Assembly: GCA_050943735.1 (NCBI GenBank)
Contig: JBMNPT010000003.1
Span: 62,001-126,000, forward strand
Direction: 5' to 3'
DNA: 64,000 nt
From: JBMNPT01 sp050943735
GTDB taxonomy: Bacteria; Bacillota; Clostridia; Oscillospirales; RGIG577
The notes under the pieces were generated by a model. That model was not told the DNA's origin. It did not search any database and saw only the letters and a program-made list of their open reading frames with translations. Of this stretch, positions 8,713-16,974 are shown one piece after another (within the stretch, counting starts at the first letter, position 1; each line of letters starts with the position of its first letter). A program made the position numbers and the translations under genes.

Positions 8713-9158
8713 TTGTAACTCTGACGCTCAATGGAAAGAAAATCGTGGACGACATTGCTCCAGATGAAATGTTGCTGGATTTTGTGCGCCGTCATGGCTG
8801 CTACAGTGTAAAACGGGGATGTGACACCACCAATTGCGGCCTGTGTACCATCTGGGTGGATGAAAAGCCGGTGCTGTCCTGTTCTTATCTGGCGGCCCGG
8901 GCGGAAGGACGCAGTGTGACCACCTTGGAAGGGGTACAGGAAGAGGCCAAGGCATTGGGAGAATGTATGGCCTCCGAAGGCGCGGAACAGTGTGGATTTT
9001 GCTCTCCGGGCTTTATCATGGCGGCTTTGGCCATGCGGCGGGAACTACACAATCCTACAGAGGCGGAGATCAATGAGTATTTGAAGGGAAATCTGTGCCG
9101 CTGTACAGGATATATGAGTCATATGCGTGCCATCAAAAAATGGATGGAGGTGCGATGA
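8709..9158 (+). CDS. Molybdenum hydroxylase (2Fe-2S) subunit (CoxS/XdhC-like)
   Basis: Small iron-sulfur subunit of 149 residues that carries electrons from the molybdenum centre to FAD. The N-terminal plant-ferredoxin-type cluster has Cys in KRGCDTTNCGLCTIWV plus a later VLSC; the second cluster is in the helical domain at QCGFCSPGFIMA and GNLCRCTGY. Both are exactly the expected CxxC arrangements. It overlaps the FAD gene by ATGA and the catalytic gene by ATGATG, so the three subunits should be made together in fixed ratio. Confidence 0.95.
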   Translation: MIVTLTLNGKKIVDDIAPDEMLLDFVRRHGCYSVKRGCDTTNCGLCTIWVDEKPVLSCSYLAARAEGRSVTTLEGVQEEAKALGECMASEGAEQCGFCSPGFIMAALAMRRELHNPTEAEINEYLKGNLCRCTGYMSHMRAIKKWMEVR

Positions 9159-11443
9159 TGCTGGTCGGACAGGGAATTAAAAAGAAAGACGCTGACGCGT
9201 TGGTGATGGGTAAACCCGTCTATACCGATGATTTGGCAGACAAGGACTGTCTGGTGCTCAAACTGCTTCGGTCGCCCCACGCGCATGCCATTATCAAAAA
9301 AATCGATGTTTCCCGAGCTCGGGCGCTGGAAGGGGTAGAGTGCGTTCTCACCTGGGAGGATGTGCCCCATCATCGTTTTTCCAATGCTGGGCAGAGCTAT
9401 CCGGAACCCTCTCCCTATGATCGTCTGATTTTGGATCAGAAAGTGCGGTATGTGGGCGATGAGGTGGCCATTGTAGCGGCAGTGGATGAACGTACTGCAC
9501 AGCGGGCGCTGGAGCTCATCCGAGTGGAATATGAAGTGCTGGAGCCGGTGCTGGACTTTGAAAAAGCCACTTCCAGCCCCATTGTCATTCACGATGAAGA
9601 GGACTTTAAGCTGAACTATGATCTGGGAGGCTGTGTGGAGCACAATCTGCTGGCGGCGGAGGAAATGAGTCAGGGGGACATGGAAGCCGCTCTGGCGGAA
9701 AGCTACGCCACAGTGGAAGAGACCTATTACACCAAGGCCAACGCCCAGGCTATGATGGAAACCTTCCGGACTTATACCTATCTGGACCGCACCGGCCGGT
9801 TGGCGGTGGTAAGCTCCACCCAGACGCCGTTCCATGCCCGTCGCTGTGTGGCCAATGCGCTGGGCATTTCTCCCGCCCAGGTCAATGTGATCAAACCCCG
9901 TATTGGCGGCGGATTTGGCGCGAAGCAGACTATGGTGAGTGAAGTGTTTCCCGCAGTGGTCACCTGGCTCACCGGGAAGCCCGCCAAGCTGGTATATACC
10001 CGTCATGAAACTATGATTGCCAGCAACAGCCGGCATCAGATGCGGCTCAAAGTGCGTCTGGGCTGTGACAAAGAAGGCAATTTGCTGGCGGCCGAAGTGT
10101 GTACACTGTCTAATACCGGCGCATACGGAGAACATGGCTCCACCACAGTGGGCTTGAGTGGCAGCAAGACTCTGGCTCTGTGCAATCACGCCAAGGCCAT
10201 ACGCTTTGCCTATGAGGTGGTGTATACCAACACCATGCCCGCTGGTGCCTATCGCGGATACGGCGCCACCCAGGGGTTCTTCGCGGTGGAGAGCGCCATC
10301 AACCAGCTGGCTGCTAAAATCGGCATGGACCCTCTGGAATTTCGGCTGAAAAACCTCATTCAGCCGGGTGAGGTGATGTTTGCCTATTATGGGGAAACTC
10401 TTAGCAGCTGTGGTCTGGGCCGCTGTCTGCAAACTGGTGCGGAGATGATTGGCTGGAAGGAAAAAGGCCCAGTACGGGATATGGGCAATGGAAAACTGCG
10501 GGCATTGGGTATGGCTCAGTGCATGCAGGGGTCCAGCATCGCGGGGCTGGATACCGCCAGCGTCCGCATCAAGCTCAATGAGTTTGGTTTTTATACGCTG
10601 ATGATCGGTGCCACCGATATGGGCACCGGCTGTGATACCATTTTGGCTCAGATGGCGGCGGATATTTTGCTCTGTCCCTTTGAGCGGATCAATACCCATG
10701 GTGTGGAGACCGATGTTTCTCCCTATGATTGTGGCTCCTACGCTTCCAGCACCACCTATCTTACCGGCATCGCGGTGGTCAAAGCGGCCAATGAACTGGT
10801 GGATAAGCTCCGTCAGACCGGCGCCGATATGCTGGAAGTGCCGGTGGAACAGGTGGAATTTGACGGTGATCGGGTTTACAGTCTGGATGGGGATAAAGAA
10901 ATCACAGTGGAACAGATCGCGGTCAACTGCGCGGCAGGTCAGCATCCGGCGTTGGAGGGCTTTGGAAGTTATAAGAGTCCCATTTCGCCGCCGCCCTTTA
11001 TGTCTGGCTTTGTGGAAATCGAACTGGATACCCGCACCGGGCGGGTGGAGGTGCTTGACATGGTGGGCGTGGTGGACTGCGGTACTGTGGTAAACAGCAA
11101 TCTGGCCCGTGTGCAGACCGAAGGCGGTCTGGCGCAGGGAATTGGCATGGCGCTGTATGAAGATGTGATCTACGACGCCAAGGGCCGCATGGAAACCGAT
11201 TCTTTCCTGCAGTATAAAATTCCCACTCGCATGGATGTGGGAACCATTCGGGTAGCTTTTGAGGAAACCTATGAAAAAACCGGTCCCTTTGGAGCCAAAT
11301 CCATTGGAGAAGTGGTGATCAACACGCCCGCACCAGCCATTGCTCACGCCCTGTACAACGCCACCGGCGTGTGGTTCCGGGAGCTGCCTATCACACCTGA
11401 AAAGATTCTGCGGGCGCTGCGGGAAAAACAGGCCGCTGAGTGA
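9155..11443 (+). CDS. Molybdenum hydroxylase catalytic subunit (xanthine dehydrogenase family)
   Basis: Large molybdopterin-binding subunit, 762 residues, of a hydroxylase that inserts water-derived oxygen into an aromatic heterocycle or aldehyde. Landmarks are the hammerhead domain near GKPVYTDDLADKDCLVLK, PRIGGGFGAKQ contacting the cofactor, PAGAYRGYGATQGFFA, and the C-terminal PFGAKSIGEVVINTPAP with the probable catalytic Glu after SIG. No in-frame TGA is seen, so it is not read as a selenoprotein, although selenium may still be a labile ligand in such clostridial enzymes. Tandem ATGs at 9155 and 9158 overlap the previous stop; an AUG at 9095 would overlap far more and lacks a ribosome site. 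The substrate (purine, nicotinate or other) cannot be read. Confidence 0.92.
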   Translation: MMLVGQGIKKKDADALVMGKPVYTDDLADKDCLVLKLLRSPHAHAIIKKIDVSRARALEGVECVLTWEDVPHHRFSNAGQSYPEPSPYDRLILDQKVRYVGDEVAIVAAVDERTAQRALELIRVEYEVLEPVLDFEKATSSPIVIHDEEDFKLNYDLGGCVEHNLLAAEEMSQGDMEAALAESYATVEETYYTKANAQAMMETFRTYTYLDRTGRLAVVSSTQTPFHARRCVANALGISPAQVNVIKPRIGGGFGAKQTMVSEVFPAVVTWLTGKPAKLVYTRHETMIASNSRHQMRLKVRLGCDKEGNLLAAEVCTLSNTGAYGEHGSTTVGLSGSKTLALCNHAKAIRFAYEVVYTNTMPAGAYRGYGATQGFFAVESAINQLAAKIGMDPLEFRLKNLIQPGEVMFAYYGETLSSCGLGRCLQTGAEMIGWKEKGPVRDMGNGKLRALGMAQCMQGSSIAGLDTASVRIKLNEFGFYTLMIGATDMGTGCDTILAQMAADILLCPFERINTHGVETDVSPYDCGSYASSTTYLTGIAVVKAANELVDKLRQTGADMLEVPVEQVEFDGDRVYSLDGDKEITVEQIAVNCAAGQHPALEGFGSYKSPISPPPFMSGFVEIELDTRTGRVEVLDMVGVVDCGTVVNSNLARVQTEGGLAQGIGMALYEDVIYDAKGRMETDSFLQYKIPTRMDVGTIRVAFEETYEKTGPFGAKSIGEVVINTPAPAIAHALYNATGVWFRELPITPEKILRALREKQAAE

Positions 11444-12024
11444 TGAACAGACAAATTGCCATTGTTCTGCTGGCAGCGGGACACAGCCGCCGTATGGGCC
11501 AAAATAAATTGCTGCTGCCCTGGGCAGGGGGGACCGTAGTGGGTCACACTCTGCATTTGGCGGCAGGAGGGACCTTTTGTCAGCGGCTGATCGTGACCTG
11601 TTATCCTGAGGTGCAGGCCATGGCACAGCAGCTGGGTGTTCAGCCGGTGTGGAATGTGGACAGCGAAGAGGGCATTGCCTCTTCCATACGGCTGGGGGTG
11701 TCCGCTGTTGGGCCTTGTGACGGATATCTGTTTTGCAATTGTGATCAGCCCTGTATGACTGGGCAGGTGCTGGATGCCCTGTGTGAAGCCTTTGACAAGG
11801 AGCCGGCCATCTGGATGCCCCGGATAAAAGAAGGGGCTCGTAGTCCGGCGCTGTTTCCGGTGGAATTTCGGGAGGAGCTGCTGGCATTGCGTGGAGATCG
11901 GGGTGGACGGCAAATTATACAGCGTCATCCGGATCAGGTGCGCTTTTTGGATTTTCCCGACGGGCAAATTTTTATGGATGTGGATACCTGGGAACAATAC
12001 CAGGCGGAATTGCAGAAGAAATAA
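11440..12024 (+). CDS. MocA-like nucleotidyltransferase (molybdenum cofactor cytidylyl/guanylyltransferase family)
   Basis: A 194-residue NTP transferase of the MobA/MocA fold. The nucleotide-binding signature IVLLAAGHSRRMGQNKLLLP is at residues 4-23, and the metal site is FCNCDQPCM in place of the usual xxxDQP loop. Such enzymes attach CMP to molybdopterin for xanthine dehydrogenase-family enzymes. Its ATG overlaps the stop of the catalytic subunit (ATGA), so it very likely matures that enzyme. A role in cofactor editing specific to this hydroxylase is inference from position. Confidence 0.88.
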   Translation: MMNRQIAIVLLAAGHSRRMGQNKLLLPWAGGTVVGHTLHLAAGGTFCQRLIVTCYPEVQAMAQQLGVQPVWNVDSEEGIASSIRLGVSAVGPCDGYLFCNCDQPCMTGQVLDALCEAFDKEPAIWMPRIKEGARSPALFPVEFREELLALRGDRGGRQIIQRHPDQVRFLDFPDGQIFMDVDTWEQYQAELQKK

Positions 12025-12060
12025 AGAAGCGGAGAGGCGATGTGCGCTTCTCCGCTTCTT
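12024..12060 (+). terminator. Strong hairpin after the MocA-like gene
   Basis: AAGAAGCGGAGA pairs perfectly over 12 bases with TCTCCGCTTCTT, beginning at the last base of the stop codon. The T-run is short (CTT then ACTAG), so termination may be partial and transcription could continue into the next genes. Confidence 0.6.
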
Positions 12061-12079
12061 ACTAGAAAGGATGAGGGAT

Positions 12080-12460
12080 GTGGATTTCCTGAAGAAACTG
12101 GACGCTCATTGGCAGAAAAAACCGGCGGAACGTCCCGGCAGAAGAGGACAGAAGTTTGAGCATGTAAAGACCCGGGTGCGAGCCTGGGGACTGTGCGAAT
12201 ATGGCGGACTGCAGGCGGTGTACCGCATTCCGGTGGAGCTGGGAGGTTCAACGGAGGAGGAAAACATTCTCTTTTTACCCGGGTACGCGGCGGACCAGCT
12301 GATCCCCTTGCAGGAAAAACTGGTACAGCTGCATCAGATGGGAGAGCTTACGGGTTTTTCGGTGGAGCCGGAGTATCGGGAGGAGAGCTTGGTGCCCATT
12401 TCGGTGCGGGTGACGGCACAAGGATCCAAACCCTTCGACCAGGAGGTGGTGGTCTGGTGA
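12080..12460 (+). CDS. Uncharacterised protein preceding the chromate transporter genes
   Basis: I do not recognise this 126-residue protein. It is soluble, charged, with no signal peptide or membrane segment. The N-terminus is basic (KKLDAHWQKKPAERPGRRGQ) and the middle, VRAWGLCEYGGLQAVYRIP, looks like a beta-rich core; the last third holds VSVRVTAQG-like strand sequence. The in-frame GTG at 12080 lies 9 bases after AGAAAGG; an ATG at 12071 is directly next to it, so the start is uncertain by three codons. It ends in a GTGA overlap with the first transporter gene, implying coupled expression. A link with the transporter or with the upstream hydroxylase is possible but unproven. Confidence 0.7.
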   Translation: MDFLKKLDAHWQKKPAERPGRRGQKFEHVKTRVRAWGLCEYGGLQAVYRIPVELGGSTEEENILFLPGYAADQLIPLQEKLVQLHQMGELTGFSVEPEYREESLVPISVRVTAQGSKPFDQEVVVW

Positions 12461-13005
12461 AAGGACGCCTGAAAATTTACTGGGATCTGTTTTGGGCATT
12501 TTTTCGCATTGGGGGTATGACCTTTGGCGGAGGATATGCCATGCTGCCCATGATGAAGCGGGAATTGATTGAGCGATTCAATTGGGTGGATGAGCAGGAG
12601 CTGCTGGATTACTATGCCATCGGACAGTGCACTCCCGGCATCATCGCGGTAAATACCGCTACTTTTGTGGGCAATAAACTGCGGGGACTTCCCGGGGCTC
12701 TGGTGGCCACCGGTGGGATGGTGGCTCCCTCTCTGGTGATTATTTTGTGCATTGCCGCTTTTATTGAGAATTTTGCGGAGCTGCAGACGGTGCAGTATGC
12801 CTTTTCTGGTATCCGGGTGGTGGTATTGGCACTGATCCTGGATACGGTCATCTCTCTGTGGAAAACGGGCGTCAAAGACCGTTTTGGGCTTTGTATTGCC
12901 ATTTTTGTCCTGTGTACCTGGTTTGTTCCGTGGCTCAGCTCAGTGTGGGTGGTTGCCATCTGCGCATTGGCGGGGATTTTGTATTCTCGCAGAAAGGGGG
13001 CGTGA
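12457..13005 (+). CDS. Chromate transporter family protein, first half
   Basis: A 182-residue membrane protein of the short-chain CHR (ChrA) family. The family signature is visible as FRIGGMTFGGGYAMLPMMKREL near residue 14, and YAIGQCTPGIIAVNTATFVG near residue 56, followed by about four further hydrophobic segments. The start is a GTG overlapping the previous stop with AGGAGG ten bases upstream. Short-chain CHR proteins work as pairs with opposite membrane topology, and a second copy follows four bases later. Chromate export is known only for some family members; in anaerobic gut bacteria the true ion is unclear. Confidence 0.9.
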   Translation: MKGRLKIYWDLFWAFFRIGGMTFGGGYAMLPMMKRELIERFNWVDEQELLDYYAIGQCTPGIIAVNTATFVGNKLRGLPGALVATGGMVAPSLVIILCIAAFIENFAELQTVQYAFSGIRVVVLALILDTVISLWKTGVKDRFGLCIAIFVLCTWFVPWLSSVWVVAICALAGILYSRRKGA

Positions 13006-13008
13006 GGG

Positions 13009-13575
13009 ATGCTCTATTTAACAGTGTGCTGGGAATTTTTCAAAATCGGTCTGTTTGCAGTGGGAGGCGGTTTGGCAACGCTTCCATTTCTCGCCGATCT
13101 CACTGTGTCCCACCCAGAATGGTTTGACATGGAGATGCTGTCCAACATGGTGGCGGTATCCAATTCCACGCCAGGACCCATGGGGATCAACATGGCCACT
13201 TATGTGGGCTTTACGGTGGGCGGAGTGCCGGGGGGAATTTTGGCCACCCTCAGTGAGGTGGCTCCTTCCATTATTGTCATCATGCTGGTGGCAAGAATGC
13301 TGAATAAATTTAAGGAAAGTCCCTGGGTACAGGGAGCGTTTCGAGGTTTGCGCCCTGCGGTGACGGCGTTGATTGCACTGGCCGGTGTGGAACTGCTGCA
13401 GCTGGCGTTTTTCCGGCAGGAGCTGTTGGAGCAGACAGGACAGTGGACGGATTTTGTCAATTGGCCAGCGGTGGTGTTCTTTGTGGCCATGGTTCCGTTG
13501 GTGCGCCGTACCAAATGGCCCATTCTGGTGTATATTCTCATCGGAGCGGCGGCAGGGATTCTGCTTCACCTGTAA
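13009..13575 (+). CDS. Chromate transporter family protein, second half
   Basis: The partner short-chain CHR protein, 188 residues. It has FFKIGLFAVGGGLATLPFL at the N-terminus and VAVSNSTPGPMGINMATYVG as the second family motif, in line with the upstream copy. Hydrophobic segments continue to the C-terminus. It starts four bases after the first half, so the two should be co-translated and form a heterodimer. A terminator follows. Confidence 0.9.
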   Translation: MLYLTVCWEFFKIGLFAVGGGLATLPFLADLTVSHPEWFDMEMLSNMVAVSNSTPGPMGINMATYVGFTVGGVPGGILATLSEVAPSIIVIMLVARMLNKFKESPWVQGAFRGLRPAVTALIALAGVELLQLAFFRQELLEQTGQWTDFVNWPAVVFFVAMVPLVRRTKWPILVYILIGAAAGILLHL

Positions 13576-13596
13576 AACAGAAAAAGAAAAAAATCG

Positions 13597-13622
13597 ACGG
13601 CTCTTCCACTGAGAGCCGTTTT
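13597..13622 (+). terminator. Terminator after the chromate transporter pair
   Basis: ACGGCTCT pairs with AGAGCCGT across a seven-base loop and runs into TTTT. Located about 20 bases after the stop codon. Confidence 0.85.
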
Positions 13623-13623
13623 G

Positions 13624-13645
13624 TGTTATCATAAAAAAGATAACA
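13624..13645. repeat. Inverted repeat in front of ilvB
   Basis: TGTTATC at 13624-13630 and GATAACA at 13639-13645 are perfect inverted arms with the spacer ATAAAAAA. It lies 25 bases before the ilvB start codon, where a repressor could act, or it may simply be a minus-strand hairpin. No clear promoter could be assigned here; TATCAT at 13627 is the best -10 guess. Confidence 0.45.
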
Positions 13646-13670
13646 AAAAAATGAGGAAAGGAGAGCAGCT

Positions 13671-15410
13671 ATGGGAATCACGGGAAACAGTTTATGGGTC
13701 AAAGCGCTGAAAGCGGAAGGCGTAGATACCATTTTTGCCTACCCGGGCGGCTATGTGCTGGGTGAACTGGATGAATTGTATAAGGAAGAGGAGATTGAGC
13801 TGGTATTGCCCCGACATGAGCAGGGATTGATTCATGCCGCAGAGGGCTATGCACGCTCCACCGGAAAAGTAGGTGTCTGTCTTGTGACCAGTGGTCCGGG
13901 CGCTACCAATCTCATTACCGGCATTGCGGATGCCAATTATGACAGCACTCCGCTGGTTTGTTTTACCGGCCAGGTGCCTATGAATCTCATTGGAAACGAC
14001 GCGTTTCAGGAAGTGGATATTGTGGGAATCACCCGCAGTATTACCAAGTACAGTGTGATGGTCACCAAGCGGGAAGATTTGGGACGGATCATCAAAGAAG
14101 CGTTTTATATAGCCCGTACCGGCCGGCCCGGTCCGGTGGTAGTAGACCTTCCGGCGGATGTGATGGCGGAAAAGGGAGATAATTCCTATCCAAGTGAAGT
14201 CTTTTTGCGCAGTTACCGGCCCAATACCAGTGTGCATGTGGGGCAGCTGAAAAAGGCGATGAATTTGCTGCACAACGCCAAACGGCCGCTGTTTCTGGCG
14301 GGCGGCGGCATCAACATAGCCCATGAAAACAAGAGATTCCGGGAGCTGGTGGAATTAACCGGTGTGCCGGTGATTACCACTGTAATGGGTAAGGGCGCCA
14401 TTCCCACCAATCATCCTCTGTATGTGGGCAATGTGGGGATGCACGGCTCCTGGGCCTCCAATCAGGCCATCAGTGAGTGTGATGTGCTGTTTTCCATCGG
14501 TACTCGTTTCAATGATCGGATTACGGGAAAGATCAGTGAATTTGCCACTCGAGCGAAAATCATTCATCTGGACATTGATACGGCGTCCATTTCCCGTAAC
14601 ATTCACGTGGATATTCCCATTGTGGCTCCAGTGGATGTGGCATTGGATAAAATGCTGGAGATGGCCAAATCTCAGGATACTGAAAAATGGCTGCACAAAA
14701 TTGCCACCTGGAAGGAAACCTGTCCGCTGGATATGCGGGAATACCGTGGATTTTCTCCCAAACAGGTGGTGGAACAGATTCACGATACTTTTGACAATTC
14801 CATTGTGGTTACTGATGTGGGGCAGCATCAAATGTGGACCACTCAGTTTTACGAGCTGGATGAAAACCGCAAACTGATTACCTCCGGCGGACTGGGAACC
14901 ATGGGATTTGGTCTTCCGGCGGCCATTGGAGCTCAGATCGGCAACCGGGACAAACGGGTCATCGCCATCTGCGGCGACGGCGGCGTACAGATGTGCATTC
15001 AGGAACTGGCCACTGCCACCATTCAGGAATTGCCTCTGGTGTTGGTGATTATGAATAACAGCTTTTTGGGAATGGTACGTCAGATGCAGCAGCTATACTG
15101 GGGACGGCACTATTCCGCCACCTGCATGCGGCTGCGCAGAAGCGGTCAGTGCGGGCGGAAATGTCATGATCCCCATAAGGAATGTCCTCCGTATGTACCT
15201 GATTTTGTAAAGTTGGCGGAGAGTTATGAGTGTTTAGGCTTCCGTGCCACCAACAGTGAAGAGCTGCAAAAGGCGCTGGATGTGGCCAAGCAGCAGACCT
15301 GCCGGCCTACTGTCATTGAGTGTATTATTGAGATGGAGGATCTGGTATTGCCGGCCATCAAGTCAGGCGACGCTCTGCAGGATATGATTGTGGAGGTGAG
15401 CAAAAAATGA
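13671..15410 (+). CDS. ilvB: Acetolactate synthase large subunit with a Cys-rich insertion
   Basis: Thiamine diphosphate enzyme, 579 residues, that condenses two pyruvates to acetolactate or pyruvate with 2-oxobutyrate, the first step of branched-chain amino acid synthesis. Seen: the N-terminal pyrimidine-binding domain with the activating Glu in LPRHEQGLIHAAEGYAR, the FAD-associated middle domain, and the cofactor motif ICGDGGVQM...MNNSF. Between GRHYSAT and PDFVKLAESY, where ordinary enzymes have only a few residues, there is an insertion of about 24 residues holding Cys485, Cys494, Cys498 and Cys505. The regulatory subunit follows with an ATGA overlap, so this is the anabolic form. A GGAAAGGAGAGC ribosome site precedes the ATG. 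Confidence 0.93.
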   Translation: MGITGNSLWVKALKAEGVDTIFAYPGGYVLGELDELYKEEEIELVLPRHEQGLIHAAEGYARSTGKVGVCLVTSGPGATNLITGIADANYDSTPLVCFTGQVPMNLIGNDAFQEVDIVGITRSITKYSVMVTKREDLGRIIKEAFYIARTGRPGPVVVDLPADVMAEKGDNSYPSEVFLRSYRPNTSVHVGQLKKAMNLLHNAKRPLFLAGGGINIAHENKRFRELVELTGVPVITTVMGKGAIPTNHPLYVGNVGMHGSWASNQAISECDVLFSIGTRFNDRITGKISEFATRAKIIHLDIDTASISRNIHVDIPIVAPVDVALDKMLEMAKSQDTEKWLHKIATWKETCPLDMREYRGFSPKQVVEQIHDTFDNSIVVTDVGQHQMWTTQFYELDENRKLITSGGLGTMGFGLPAAIGAQIGNRDKRVIAICGDGGVQMCIQELATATIQELPLVLVIMNNSFLGMVRQMQQLYWGRHYSATCMRLRRSGQCGRKCHDPHKECPPYVPDFVKLAESYECLGFRATNSEELQKALDVAKQQTCRPTVIECIIEMEDLVLPAIKSGDALQDMIVEVSKK

Positions 15411-15895
15411 CCAAAATGAAACAGAGATGGCTGTCCCTCTACGTGGAAAACAATGTGGGTGTACTGGCGAAGATTTCCGGACTTTTTTCCGGCAAACAGT
15501 ACAACATGGAAAGTTTGACGGTGGGAACCACTGAAGATCCCACGGTATCCCGAGTGACCATCGGGCTGGTGGGCACCGATGAGGTGTTTGAGCAGATCAA
15601 AAAGCAGCTCAACCGCAGCGTAGACATCATTAAGGTCATTGACCTCACTGGTATGGATACCTATATGCAGGAGGTCATGTTCATCAAGGTGACCGATTGC
15701 ACCGAACAGGAGAAAAAAGAAGTCTTCCGGATGGCGCAGGTATTCGGTATGAAGCTGGTGGACTATGATTTAAAGAGTATTTTGCTGCAATCGGTACAGC
15801 CTGCTGCGGAAAATGACAAAATCATTAGCCATATGCGCAGTTTCCGCCACATCGAAGTGGTACGGGGCGGTAATGTGGCCATCGATAAGCTGTAA
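15407..15895 (+). CDS. ilvN: Acetolactate synthase small (regulatory) subunit
   Basis: ACT-domain regulatory subunit of 162 residues that makes acetolactate synthase sensitive to branched-chain amino acids and raises its activity. The N-terminal ACT domain starts RWLSLYVENNVGVLAKISGL and contains NMESLTVGTTEDP, matching the family; a second regulatory domain follows from about residue 80. It overlaps ilvB by four bases. Length is normal for the long IlvN/IlvH type. Confidence 0.95.
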   Translation: MTKMKQRWLSLYVENNVGVLAKISGLFSGKQYNMESLTVGTTEDPTVSRVTIGLVGTDEVFEQIKKQLNRSVDIIKVIDLTGMDTYMQEVMFIKVTDCTEQEKKEVFRMAQVFGMKLVDYDLKSILLQSVQPAAENDKIISHMRSFRHIEVVRGGNVAIDKL

Positions 15896-15912
15896 ACAGG
15901 GGGGCGGAAATC

Positions 15913-16974
15913 ATGACGGCTCCAAAAGAGCGGTTGTGCGGTCCGGATATTGTACGATTTTTTGCCATCTGCTTTGTGGTGTTTGTACACGGAGCGGGGG
16001 AGATGGGCATTTACAAAATGAATATGCAGGGGACAGAAACCTTTTTGTTTCTGTGCTTCCGCTGGTTGTGCTATAGCTGTGTACCGCTGTTTATGGTACT
16101 CACCGGCTATTTTCAGTACCGCAAGCAGCTGAATTGGCGGTTTTACAAGGGAATTTTGCCTATATTGGCCAGTTATGGCTTTATCTCCATTCTGGCCATC
16201 GCCTTTCGCATCTGGTACTGGAAGGAGGAACTGTCCTGGTTCCAGTGGCTGTGTACCATTTTTGATTTCACAGGAGACTGGTACAGCTGGTATGTGGAAA
16301 TGTTCATTGGCTTGTTTTTGCTCATTCCATTTTTGAACATCCTGTATCATGGGCTGCCGGGAAAGCGGGAAAAGCAGCTGCTCATTGGAATACTGCTCTT
16401 TCTCACCGCACTGCCTTCGCTGGTGAGCACCTTTTCCGCCGGCGGACGGATGCTGGACATACTGCCGGACTACTGGCTGGACATCTATCCCATCAGCTAC
16501 TATTACATAGGAGCGTATTTGCGGGAGTATCCCATCCGGCTGAACCGGTGGCTGACAGCAGGACTGTTGGCCGGGGTGATTTTGCTGGTATCGGGCATCG
16601 GCTGGCATTATTTTGCGGGCGGACCCTTTATCTGGGAGATTTTCAACGGCTATTACGGAATTACCACAGTGGCTATTACAGTTCTGGTGTTTCTGCTGTT
16701 TTATCAGGGAGAAATTCACTGGAAGCCGCTGCGCTGGCTGGTGACCGATGTGGCCTCGCTCTCTTTTGACATGTACTTGTTCTCTTTTATCTTTGACAAG
16801 TGGTTTTATTCTCTGTGGCTGCAAGGACATCCCATGCAGCTGCGAGGAATGCTGGTGGTGGCTCCGGCGGTGCTGGTGGCCTCTTATCTGGCTTCCTGCG
16901 GCAAACGGCTGCTCTTCCGAGGGGTGACCGCGCTGTGGAAATTCACACAAAAAACAAAAGCAGATGTCGTATGA
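15913..16974 (+). CDS. Membrane acyltransferase (acyltransferase 3 family)
   Basis: A 353-residue integral membrane protein with about ten hydrophobic segments, of the acyltransferase 3 family that O-acetylates or succinylates cell-surface sugars, peptidoglycan or antibiotics. The N-terminus has GPDIVRFFAICFVVFVHGAG, where the His matches the conserved catalytic-region His of the family, and LTGYFQYRK with the following Arg/Lys. It begins 17 bases after ilvN behind a G-rich ribosome site and its TGA stop lies inside the loop of the downstream terminator. The substrate is unknown; co-transcription with ilvBN is probably incidental. Confidence 0.82.
   Translation: MTAPKERLCGPDIVRFFAICFVVFVHGAGEMGIYKMNMQGTETFLFLCFRWLCYSCVPLFMVLTGYFQYRKQLNWRFYKGILPILASYGFISILAIAFRIWYWKEELSWFQWLCTIFDFTGDWYSWYVEMFIGLFLLIPFLNILYHGLPGKREKQLLIGILLFLTALPSLVSTFSAGGRMLDILPDYWLDIYPISYYYIGAYLREYPIRLNRWLTAGLLAGVILLVSGIGWHYFAGGPFIWEIFNGYYGITTVAITVLVFLLFYQGEIHWKPLRWLVTDVASLSFDMYLFSFIFDKWFYSLWLQGHPMQLRGMLVVAPAVLVASYLASCGKRLLFRGVTALWKFTQKTKADVV

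Noticed and set aside
9155..11443. Possible selenocysteine codon in the hydroxylase catalytic subunit
   Set aside because: The frame is continuous with no internal TGA; selenium, if used, would be a labile ligand rather than selenocysteine.
9119..11887. Very long open frame (over 900 codons) on the minus strand opposite the molybdenum hydroxylase gene
   Set aside because: It is exactly antisense to a gene with clear family motifs. Its translation is rich in His, Gln and Arg with no domain, as expected for the complement of biased coding DNA.
12071..12079. ATG at 12071 (and similar ATGs at 187, 39281) as start codons
   Set aside because: In each case the ATG touches the AAGG/AGAGG ribosome site; a start codon nine bases further fits better.
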